A DNA stretch of 64,000 nucleotides from Rachicladosporium sp. CCFEE 5018 (Eukaryota > Ascomycota > Dothideomycetes > Cladosporiales > Cladosporiaceae), in the NCBI GenBank assembly GCA_002077045.2, contig KZ111142.1, forward strand, positions 1,357,316-1,421,315. Direction: 5' to 3'. The notes beneath the pieces are model-generated. The model ran no database searches. It saw nothing but the letters and a program-made list of their open reading frames with translations, and had not been told where the DNA came from. The stretch's first letter is position 1; every line of letters starts with the position of its first letter. The position numbers and the translations under genes were made by a program. This document shows positions 21,105-30,436 of the stretch, piece by piece.

Positions 21105-23126
21105 TCAGTGAGCAAAGCAAAAGTCCAGTCTACGAATTCCCTCATCAGTCGTCGTTTCAAGATCCTTCAGCCACTCGCTCTCAGTCATCGCATCCCACTG
21201 CCGACTCCTAAACCTGGTCCTCAAGATAATATACAGCTTCGTCGCGAGGTACAGGAAGACTCTGGCAACGGCAATGCCAAGTAGCGATCTGTTGCCGTGC
21301 TTGTAATTGGGACCATCCTCTGTGAGACAATGTCAGTGCGTCGGAGTCTGATTTTTTCAGAGATTTATGGCTGACTCTTCTGGTAGACATCGGACGAGAG
21401 GACGCCTCGAGCCTCTGTAATGGTGTCAGCGATGCCAAAGAACACGACATCCAGGACAACACTTACGGACGAAATTATCATACGCAGCAGCAGACACAGT
21501 TCGCGAGCGCACAGAGTTCGAATTGCGGGAGTTCCAGCCCACCTGCATGGTATGTGCGCTCGGGAATGACAGCAAAAGTGTGATCACCGCCCAGATAGTT
21601 CATTTGTTAGTGTGGGCGATATCGGCCACCGACAGGAAGACTAGGAACGGGATCGCCCAGATCTGTCCGAACATTGTGTGCAAGGTGAGCTCGCCAAAGA
21701 TCTCGGCCGAGTACTTCAGCGCTAGCATGGTGACGATGTGCAAAACGTTGTGTGGAATGGCGAGTAGATTCGTCTGGAAAGTGTCGAAGCCGAGACCTCG
21801 GAGCGAAAGTGTGAGGTACTGTGCCGGTGGTGTCACGGTGATCTGGAACAGCAGGCCGATGATATATAGTGGCCTTGGAAAGTCAGTGACTGTAACGCAA
21901 GAAATGGCAGTGTGCCTTACCCGAGATCGAAGTCTTTCAGACTCTTCCACAACAGCTTGGTTGCAATGGGCTGACGGTTGTGCATAGACGACTCGGTAGG
22001 GTCTTTTCTGACGACTCTGTTCCCGGTGATGTCTTCTTCTCTCGGGGTGAACCAGCCGTCTTTGCTTCGGAACTTGCTGGCCTTCTGGCAGGGCCCGGCT
22101 GGCACGAGGAAGACCACGAGCATGCCGACGCACATCGTGAATAGACCCTCGATCTGGAAGCGGTCAGCTCGACTGCATCGTCGGGGACTAGGGAGCTGGT
22201 ATGGAACTTACGAGAAATAGCCAGCGCCAACCAGCCTGCCCTTCGATCCCGCGCATGTGGAGCAGACTGTAGGCGATGAAATCCGCAAGCATGTCAGCTG
22301 TGCTCATGGCAGTCCAGAAGAAGCTGAGTCGCAGCGAGAGCTCGTGATGCTTATGGAAGCACAGCAGGTAGACTGCGCATGTCAGTGAAGGTCTGAGCTC
22401 GACGTGCAACTGTAAGACTCACGAAATGCATCAGGGATGAAGCCACCCTGCAGTATACCGAGAGAAGAGCGACAAGCCGGGAATCTCGCTCGCCCGGAGA
22501 GCCAGAACTGGGACGCAGCCACGATAGTCCACAGGATAATCTGCATTGGGATCCAACGATCTGGAAGACGGAGTTGCCAAGATTGAATTCTACGAAGCTA
22601 TTCCGCATTAACGACGAGGTCAGGACCAGTCAAGGTTACCATTGTTAGCAAGATGCAAGACCTTCAAGAACTTATCAGTCTTGGCCCGACTGATATTGGC
22701 CTGGTCAAGCTGAAGCGCCATGAACATGATGCAGGCAAAGCCCATGAGGCGGAGGTCGATCTTTCGAATAAGGCTATTCTCTTCCCGCCACGTCCATCTC
22801 GCAGGTGGATTAATGCGATGCATTTTCGCCTAGTCGAATCTTGGCTAATACTGCTGAGCAGTCAACGGATCGTCAAAGACACTGGGCGGAGTGACGATGC
22901 CGTCTGGATCGTAAGCCCTTTTCGAATGCTGGGACCAGAAGCGCTCTCCATCTCTGGAGACGCCGAGTGCTGGACTGCCGACGATAAGCTCCCGTATGCG
23001 AGCGGTGGGATGTTTGACATCGCTGGAGACATCGAGGACACTAAAGCTGCTGGAGTTGATCTCGGAGATCTCAGTGACACTTTGCTGGACTCGAGCATGC
23101 CCGGTCTTCGTCAGCGCGGTAGACAT
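21105..23126 (-). pseudogene. MFS transporter (anion:cation symporter / allantoate-permease type), multiply disrupted
   Basis: Seven exon-like blocks (23126-22640, 22589-22423, 22372-22212, 22153-21921, 21873-21467, 21414-21376, 21319-21105) are separated by introns with good splice sites. They read as a Dal5/Tna1-like MFS protein: RWTWREENSLIRKIDLRLM before helix 1, FWLSGRARF, LQGGFIPD, HMRGIEGQAGWRWLFL, GWFTPREE, PPAQYLTLSLRGLGFDTFQT and the tail RRLDFCFAH. The frame is broken by TAG at 22845-22847, TAG at 22830-22832 and TGA at 21600-21602. An internal deletion with frame change lies near 22,560, where about 20 residues of helix 2 are missing between NSVFQ and RWIP. The stops fit G-to-A or C-to-T changes of Trp/Gln codons. 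It cannot encode a full transporter. Confidence 0.85.
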
Positions 23127-24267
23127 CGGGATGCAATGGAAGATCGAGTACCCTGCTCGACTATGTCGCACGTGGGAGTCATCGTGATATGTGAGGGTGT
23201 GTGGCCACGCTTCTCGTCTGTCTAAGCACGAAACACGCCCTACCAAGGAAGATTGATGGGCTCCACGCTCGATCAGCCTCCGCACGTCGCTCTATCGATA
23301 CCACAGGTCCTTGACTTGAGCTTCAATGTACGTACGAATGCGCCATTGGGTCCAGATCCGAGCGGGCTGCATGCGATGGCAACAGCTCGTCTAGCACTTT
23401 CACAACAACACACTGGGGAGGCCGCCGTGCGATGGGCAGAATCGAGATTTCGCTTCCGAAGCTGTCTGGATCTGGCTTCCATCATCGATGCATAGCCAAG
23501 CCCTCGCAACGATCGCGTTTGCTGGAAGCTGGATGGCGTGCGACACCTTCAGACTTCACAGCGAAACATTTTCGAGGTGTCTGTATCTGCAGCATCTGCC
23601 CGTCCACGGTGCTATCGAATGGATCGGCTTAGACGCGGACCTGCAATCTTTCTTTGCATCTGGGCACCTGGTAAATTCAGCTACTGCGCTGCCTCCAAGT
23701 GAACGTTGATGAGGTCGGCCTCGGGTAGAAAGAAAGCGGTATGGTGAGAGATGCCAAACTTAGCTACCACAGTGTTGTCGCATCAGTGTAGCGAGGCTGA
23801 CACTGTATGTGATGTGCGATGGCTTTGACGTTAACAAGTAAGATCGGTAGTCAGTACGGTCACGCTCCCGAAAGTATTCCATTCTTCCCTACTCGTCTGC
23901 GCTCATCCACGTGCATCTGTAGTCTGGACCTCACCTCTCCAACGACCCGATGCAAACTTCGCTCTGAGCTCCGCGTCCAAGGGTCGAACCTTCAACGCAG
24001 CGCATGGCCAATCGACAAGAAAGCAACATTGAGCTTTCTTTGCCTTGTGGATTATCTGATCTGCACCCAGAAACATGCGGCCAACCGTAGCTGAATAGGT
24101 GACCTCATGCTGCAGGTGACCTTCATGAGCAATAATCTTGCGGCATAGCGAACGAAATTGCTGTTGTTTTCGTACATACATCTGAGGACTGCCAACCACT
24201 CTACAATTCGGGCGATTCCACTGATCGGATGTACTGAAGCACTCCTGATACAAGATCTGAAGCCAAC
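23127..24267. other. intergenic, nothing recognised
   Basis: About 1.1 kb between the divergent MFS pseudogene and GET2. Short frames on both strands (for example 23432-23632 and 23903-24304) show no domain similarity or splice logic. The last 200 bases are probably the GET2 promoter. Confidence 0.45.
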
Positions 24268-25254
24268 ATGGCCGACACCGCGAACACAACCGCGACGAGC
24301 GCACCTAACGACGAATCTCCCACGCAAAAGCAAGCAAGACTCCGCCGAGAAAAGCGTCAGGCCAAGCTCGCAACTGAAGGCGAGGACCGATTGGCAAAGA
24401 TCAAACAGCTGAACGGCGGAGTCGCGCCTCCAGATGAGGTCTTGGGAGGACCTGCCCTGCCCAAGCCCTCAGGTTCCAAGGCAGCCACGGTGACGGACAG
24501 CGAAGATCCAGATGAGGTCGACATTTCTTCCCATCCGTACACGCCCGCGAATGGATCTGGAGCTGGTACGCCGAGAGGAGGGAGGCAGGAGCAGGATCCG
24601 TTCATGCAGGCGATGCTGCAGATGCAATCACAGCAAGGCCAGGCAGGAGGATCAAGAGGTGCCGGTAGTCAGGCCGATGTGGATCCGATGCAGCAGATGA
24701 TGCAGCAAATGATGGGCATGATGGGCGCAGATCCGAATGATCCCAATGCGCAACCTGGGGAGATGCCGCAGATCGGGCAGATGCTGAGCACGATCATGGG
24801 CGGCGCAGGTGGAGGTGGAGGTGCAAACGCACAATTACAACCCGCCTCTCGATCGACGTATGTGTGGCGGCTCACGCATGCTCTCTTCGCGCTTGCTCTG
24901 GGAGTCTATATTACAATCACATCCACCTTCAACGGCACTCAGCTTTCGAGATCTGAGTCTGCCTTCACCGTTCCGGAAAATAGGAGTCCTTTCGGGCCGC
25001 GGCTATTCTGGATGTTCGCGACCGCAGAACTAATGCTACAGAGCACGCGCTACTTCATGGAAGGAGGTCAGCTTCGGGGCGGAGGTTGGCTGGCAACGAT
25101 CGCGAACAGTGGGTTCGTGCCTCCGCCTTATGCACACTACATTCGAACGATCGGCAGCTACATACGCATATATACGACGATTGTGAGTGACGCGATGGTG
25201 ATTGTCTTCGTCTTGGGATGTATGGCATGGTGGCGAGGCACAGCGACAGGATGA
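24268..25254 (+). CDS. GET2: GET complex subunit Get2-like (tail-anchored protein insertion receptor)
   Basis: Intronless, 328 residues. A short N-terminal acidic-Ser region is followed by ARLRREKRQAKLA (about 24-36), the basic motif with which Get2 captures the Get3 ATPase. A disordered linker then leads to three C-terminal membrane helices (about 203-225, 247-268 and 300-322). In yeast, Get1/Get2 form the ER receptor and insertase that releases tail-anchored proteins from Get3. The linker contains a striking Met/Gln-rich stretch (PMQQMMQQMMGMMG, around residue 140). Order and length fit fungal Get2/Sif1-type proteins. Confidence 0.85.
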   Translation: MADTANTTATSAPNDESPTQKQARLRREKRQAKLATEGEDRLAKIKQLNGGVAPPDEVLGGPALPKPSGSKAATVTDSEDPDEVDISSHPYTPANGSGAGTPRGGRQEQDPFMQAMLQMQSQQGQAGGSRGAGSQADVDPMQQMMQQMMGMMGADPNDPNAQPGEMPQIGQMLSTIMGGAGGGGGANAQLQPASRSTYVWRLTHALFALALGVYITITSTFNGTQLSRSESAFTVPENRSPFGPRLFWMFATAELMLQSTRYFMEGGQLRGGGWLATIANSGFVPPPYAHYIRTIGSYIRIYTTIVSDAMVIVFVLGCMAWWRGTATG

Positions 25255-26165
25255 GGTAGCTGATAGCTGGGCCATGCGCCATTAACGAAGAATTGGTACT
25301 CACTTTGTACTACAACATCGACACTTTCCTGGGGTGTGATTCTTCCGTGGCAAATGTGATAGCGCCGCAGGAATCTGAGAGGAGAGATAATTGTGTTGCA
25401 GGGAGACACTTCCTCGGTCCACGCGGCACATGAAAATCCTCACTTGGGGGCCCTGTCTCCAACTCAAATACCCCGTCTTCGGGGAGCCGACCTATACCAC
25501 GGTCCACCGCCGAGAGTTGTCCCTGCCCTGTCGATCACTTGCTGTAGCGCGCTGCGAGTACTGAGTTTCGCGCTAGTGATTTTGGGAAGCTTGCATTCAT
25601 GTATGCATTCGCCGACGTCCCCAAACACCTCACATACATCAGTATGGGCCATGCGAATATGAGTTTGCAAATATCGGTACCAGCCACATCTGCGCGACTT
25701 TGTCCTGACCTGGGAGCTATATAACCAACCGGGTATCTCCGCTTTCAACAGTCCGCGGAGAGGAATGATCGAATTGACTTTGGCGCTCAAAATTAGGCGT
25801 CTCTCCTCAAAATGCCCGGCATCCGAAGACCCGCTGGCTATCTCTGGCAAGGCGCGATACCTATCGTCGGGTCTGACTTCGCGCTTCGGGACCTCATGCT
25901 CCAAGGGTGATCTGCACACGCGGCCGACCTTGTGGAGAGATGATGCACCTCTGTTTTGACTGGCACCCCTGCAATACTGTTCACGAGCGGGAGCCATAGG
26001 GGCTCCCATCAGAGTTAGCAGGATGTCACTCATACGAGTTGCTCATCGGCATGTCTGGAAGTGTTGGAACATAAGAGTTCGTGTCTGCTGCAAGGATTTC
26101 ATCACCAGAATCTGCAAGTAGCTCCCTGCTCTCTGAGCTCTTCTTTGCAAATTTCCCTATCATTC
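25255..26165. other. intergenic, nothing recognised
   Basis: About 0.9 kb between GET2 and the multicopper oxidase. The longest frame is a 189-codon minus-strand one at 25464-26033 with no domain, no low-complexity signature and no splice context; I regard it as chance. TATATAACC near 25,719 is TATA-like but too far from the next start to be claimed. Confidence 0.45.
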
Positions 26166-27870
26166 ATGCCGATGTCAGCCTTTCTTATTTCACTCCTCGC
26201 TGTCGGTGTGCTGGCGCAGTCGCCGCCCGTCGCTCCCAACCCATCGCCAACAGTGCTGCAACAATGTGCCGCTTCGATGAACAGGCAGCCTCCGTCACAG
26301 ACACCCAAGGGTTGGGCATGGAACGGCGTTGTTAGACGGTACTATGTCGCAGCTGAGCAGGTTGAGTGGGACTATGCACCCACTGGGTGGGACAACTGGC
26401 TTGGGGTAGGATCCCAAGCATGCCGCGTTAAAGACCCCGGCCTCAGTCCTGACCCATCTGCAGATCCCGATAGAGCTGTCACCGCGGGCTCAATTCTCTG
26501 GCCAGCTGAAGTACGGCACGAAGTGGGAGAAGGCGCTCTACCGTGGCTACACCGACGCCACCTTCTCTGAGTACACACCTCAACTTCCGTGGCAAGGCAC
26601 CCAGGGTCCTACGATACGAAGCGAGGTCAATGACTTGATCGAGATTATGTTCGTCAACAAGCTCGACAAGTACTACGCCACAATGCACTCGATGGGCCTT
26701 GAATACACCAAAAGTCAGGGCGAAGGAGCTGACTGTCCCAACAATACTGCACCTGGACAGACCGTCGTGCTGACGCCCTCCAACGCAGTGCCGCCTATCG
26801 ACCTCGGTGCAGGCCCTGGTGATTGCGTCGTCTATAAGTGGATGGTTAACTCGGCCGCGGGGCCAAACTTTGGCGAGCCCTCGAAGGTGCACTCGTACCA
26901 CTCGTACATTGCACTTCAGCAAGACACGGACGCGGGCCTCATCGGCCCACAGATCGTCTATGCTGCTGGGAAGATGAATGAGACGATGGCGAACTATCGC
27001 GAGATCCCATTTCTGTTTATGATCTACGACGAGGCCGATTCCTGGTTGTCTAGCGCAAACGCTGCGAAGCTGCAGCAGGGCGGGAGCGGGCAGTCGAGTG
27101 GTGTACAACGTGGCTCTTCGACACAGAGTCAGACGTCTGCAGCCGCGACCTCTACGACCTTTACGTCTCCCGCCACATTCAATCAGACCGCACCAACGGC
27201 AGGGCCACCAATTGGTCACCCTCATGGCCAAACCACCGAGAGGCAGCAGAATGCATGGCAGCCCCACCCGTCACAGGGCTCACCTCATAATCGCCGGCAA
27301 CAAGGCGGACCTCCTGCCGGCGCCCAGAGTATCCCTCCCATCAACACGGAGAGCCTCTTCGCCGGAAACGTGAGCGTCTGGAAGCCTCAAGTCACCAATC
27401 TCGCTGGTGCCGGTCAATTCATGGGCGCACCTAACTTCTTCACCATCAACGGGTACATCTTCGGCAATAATCCGACCTTCGAGATGTGTCAGGACGATAA
27501 GGTGATCTGGTATGTCAATGCCTACGGGTCTGCCTCACATGTTTTTCACATGCATGGCAATGGGTTCTCGTGGGATGGCGGGAGCTATCCTGCCATCGAG
27601 ATTGGACCTGGTGTTGGGAGGACACTGTATATGAATGCTACGGGAGTTGGGAAATGGCAGGTTGTCTGTCATGTAAGTTCCACTATCATCGGGAGCCCGA
27701 TCCGATGCTGACATGCTTGGTTATGAAGGTAGCTGCGCATATGACTCTGGGTATGGTCGCGAGTAAGTCTCCTTGACGGCGTAAGGTCTGCGGGCGATTG
27801 CAGTCTGACATTGTGCGCAGATTACCAGGTATGGCCCACTGGCCAGTGCCCGCTCTCCGCTCTCGGATAG
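26166..27870 (+). CDS. secreted hephaestin/ceruloplasmin-like multicopper oxidase
   Basis: Four exons (26166-26405, 26464-27672, 27729-27762, 27821-27870) give 510 residues. Introns are 58, 56 and 58 bases. A signal peptide (MPMSAFLISLLAVGVLAQ) is followed by a cupredoxin domain opening YYVAAEQVEWDYAPTGWDNW, as in ceruloplasmin and hephaestin. Later come KALYRGYTDATF, AGLIGPQIVYA and FMIYDEADSW. A Ser/Gln/Pro-rich spacer of roughly 70-80 residues follows, then a C-terminal cupredoxin domain. Type 1 copper ligands are all there (SHVFHMHG, then CHVAAHMTLGM). Three trinuclear-site positions are not His: HSM replaces H.H, HSY replaces HSH, and VCH replaces HCH. The family oxidises Fe(II) or organic substrates with O2; ordinary oxidase activity is doubtful here. 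Confidence 0.85.
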
Positions 27871-28322
27871 AGAGTAATCTGGTGGGCGAGCGATGCAATG
27901 GGCCGATGAGTGAATCCGAGATGACCAGAATGGCTGATTCGCTTTCACTGGAGCGTCTTCGTCGGCACAACGTGGGAGGGAAAACTTTGGTTGTTGCCGA
28001 GCCGCTCAGGCTGGGGCCTCGCAGATATGGGCTCATCACCCACGGAGCAGTTGTCTGATATCGACACTGTCGCGATATGTACCACAAGATTATCTCGACG
28101 TCAATAACGTGTCTTGGAGACTGCTTTGTCATGACTCGTTGCAGATGTGTACCCTTTAGATTTCTTCCGCCAGCCTAAAGCTGGAAGCCAGCGTGCATCT
28201 GCATTGAAGCCCCAATGGAATTGTCAGCGCCTCGGTAATGTCTCTCCCATCAACATCGAATGCAAGACTGGAGATTTTCCACATTACAAAAGCGCTAGTA
28301 CCCGTTAAGGCGATCCGCTGAG
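27871..28322. other. intergenic, nothing recognised
   Basis: About 450 bases between tandem plus-strand genes. It holds the multicopper oxidase terminator and the next promoter. No coding potential seen. Confidence 0.45.
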
Positions 28323-29269
28323 ATGCCTGACGGCAAGCGAGGAGCGAAGGGGAGTACGCCGACCAGGCAACCTTTGACACATTTCCTCTGTCTGCCGTTG
28401 GTAACAGCCTCGTCACGACCTGCGTTGGAGTCGAATAGCGAGATCTTTCGGCGAGACGTATGCTATGAGCATGATGGAGTACCTGGCAATGTTCATCCGA
28501 AGGCTGTCAGGCCTGTTGGGACCCTACACTTGACCCTGGGTGTGATGAGCCTCAAAAAGGGCGATTTGGACAGGGCTACTGCTCTGTTGCAGAGTTTGGA
28601 CCTCGAGCAGCTGCTCCGGGGACAAGCTGTCACTTCAAGGCCGTCGTTCGGAAACGTGTCCACTGGGTCCTCAACGAAGAAGGCTAATAAGTCTTCACCG
28701 TTGACTGTCACGCTCAAGGGCTTAGAGTCCATGCACGATCCAAGAAAAACATCTATACTATTCGTAGCACCTCACGACTCTTCGGATAGACTGTAAGAAG
28801 ACCTAGACTCAAGTGTTCGATGCACCATCGCTAACGTCTACTGCCCAGCATGAACTTCTGTCTAGCAGCGCAGAAGATCTTCCGAGAAGCAGGCTTCCTG
28901 CTCCCCGACGACCGGCCATTGACGCTTCATGCTACTATCGTGAACACAATCTACGCTAAGCGAGCCGCGACCCAAGGACAAGCGCCTAGTGAACCCCAGA
29001 CTCAAGTAGACGGCAGCGGTATTGTACGGCCGATCCGGGCTGGTGCCACCGATGGCGGCAGTGGCCATGGACGCAATGCCAATGCGCCACTCAAGATCAA
29101 TGCTGTGGATCTCTTAGATCGTTACAGACACTTCGTCTGGGCTTCTGATGTCGTGCTGGAGTCACTGGCACTTTGTGAAATGGGGGCAAAGTGCATCGCT
29201 GATGCCAGCGGGCGAGTGGTCGACCACCAGTACACTGTTGTTGCCAGTACACCACCGCCGACACTCTAG
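28323..29269 (+). CDS. AKAP7/ASCC1-type 2H phosphoesterase (2'-5' RNA ligase-like domain)
   Basis: Two exons (28323-28792 and 28849-29269; 56-base intron, GTAAGA/CCCAG) give 296 residues. The domain spans nearly the whole protein, beginning PLTHFLCLPLV. It has both H-x-T motifs of the 2H superfamily: HLT at 69-71 (VGTLHLTLGVMSL) and HAT at 184-186 (LTLHATIVNT). A low-complexity loop (about 205-240, rich in Gly/Gln/Pro) interrupts the second half. Animal relatives are AKAP7gamma, which degrades 2'-5' oligoadenylates, and ASCC1 of the alkylation-repair ASCC complex. The fungal substrate is not known. Both catalytic His residues are present, so activity is likely. Confidence 0.8.
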
Positions 29270-29477
29270 CTTTTCGATTTGACTGGTGAGTCACCTGGCC
29301 AACTTGATCGCCTTCCTCTCCTGGTGCAAGCTCGTTTCTGGGTACAAAGACGCATATTTACGGAATCTACTCCTCAAGTCGGGCTCTCAACGGCACGACG
29401 GGCAAGGCAGTACATGGAAAGAGCATACTTGGTATTACGCCCACAACTACGCCTCCATAACCAGAGAACCCCAAAGC

Positions 29478-29924
29478 TCACCACTTCACCTCCCCCCACG
29501 CCCCGCGCCTCCCTCCCTCCCCTTCCCCATCCCTACGCACCTCCACCCCAACCCCATACCCCGCCTCTCCTAACTGCTTCCTCGCAACCTCCACACACCT
29601 CCAAACATCCTTCTCATCCTCCCCCGTCGGGTTCCCCAGCCTCGTCTCGCGGACCGCTTGCTCCCACGTCCGCGCACTGGAAATTCTCATCCCCAGCTTG
29701 GCGAGCTCGCAGGGCACAGTGTTGTCTGGCGGAGGATTCCTAAGGCAGATTTGGTACGCGGCTGCGAGGGAGGCGAGGGCGGAGCGGAGGGCGGCTGCGC
29801 GGTGCTGGGGTATTGGGCTAGCTGCGTGGATGGTAGGGGATGGGTCGGGCCGGGGGGAAAAGGGGGGTGGGGGAGGGTTGCTTACCCACTCTGCATGTAG
29901 AGTTTGGTGGTCAACGTATGGCAT
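29478..29924 (-). CDS. hypothetical small protein
   Basis: A 148-residue frame starting MPYVDHQTLHAEW; the open frame extends upstream to 30029. A Pro-rich stretch (about 16-40) precedes a likely helical region with PQHRAAALRSALASLAAAYQ, PPPDNTVPCELAKLG and TWEQAVRETRLG, and the end is Gly/Glu/Arg-rich. The middle has good amphipathic periodicity, which argues for a real protein. I do not recognise a family. An intron inside the Pro-rich segment is possible (GTAAGC near 29,882), but the resulting frames are worse, so I kept the continuous frame. Confidence 0.4.
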   Translation of the reverse strand: MPYVDHQTLHAEWVSNPPPPPFSPRPDPSPTIHAASPIPQHRAAALRSALASLAAAYQICLRNPPPDNTVPCELAKLGMRISSARTWEQAVRETRLGNPTGEDEKDVWRCVEVARKQLGEAGYGVGVEVRRDGEGEGGRRGAWGEVKW

Positions 29925-30436
29925 AGCGAAGCGCGAAGCGGATTCGAATGCGCATTGTATACTGGCGAAAAGCACGATTTGGGGGTATGGGAGAGGAGGG
30001 GCCGTTGGAGAGGCATGATATGCATACATGTATGATCATGCAGCGTCGACTCCGCCTTACCAATCCGGCGGGCATGGTGACGCTGCTCACGGCGGAGAGG
30101 AACCGCATGGGCATGATTTGCACGGTTCATGCGCCGAGACCATCGGGCGCGACGAGTAGGAACGGAGAAGCTGACCTCCGGCTGCGGTCTCACTGGTCGA
30201 AAGGCTAAGGCCTGCCCGGACGCAGCCGGAAGCTGAGCGTCGCACCAGGGGCGCGAGAATCGTTGATGAGATGCTCTAGACTATCACGTGTACTGCTCTC
30301 GTTTCATAGGGGTGGTTGGGTAGTAGCATGGCTCGGCTCATTGGTTCTCAAATTGTGCTGTAGAGGCGTGCCAGACTCTGTTTGGCTACCAGCTATTAGC
30401 TCAAATAGATTACAGCGCAAGAAGATCGTCCACGCC
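29925..30436. other. intergenic, nothing recognised
   Basis: About 500 bases between the small minus-strand hypothetical and the 3' end of the bromodomain gene. Overlapping frames near 29,911-30,193 may be leader or first-exon sequence of the hypothetical, but no defensible splice model was found. Confidence 0.35.

Noticed and set aside
23970..24000. GGGTCGAACC, similar to a tRNA B box
   Set aside because: No A box, acceptor stem or anticodon arm could be built around it.
25464..26033. 189-codon minus-strand open frame in an intergenic region
   Set aside because: No domain, no signal peptide, no coiled coil and no splice sites; composition looks random.
16231..27870. Copper ATPase and multicopper oxidase as a copper gene cluster
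   Set aside because: They are about 6 kb apart with an unrelated pseudogene and GET2 between them, so clustering is probably coincidence.
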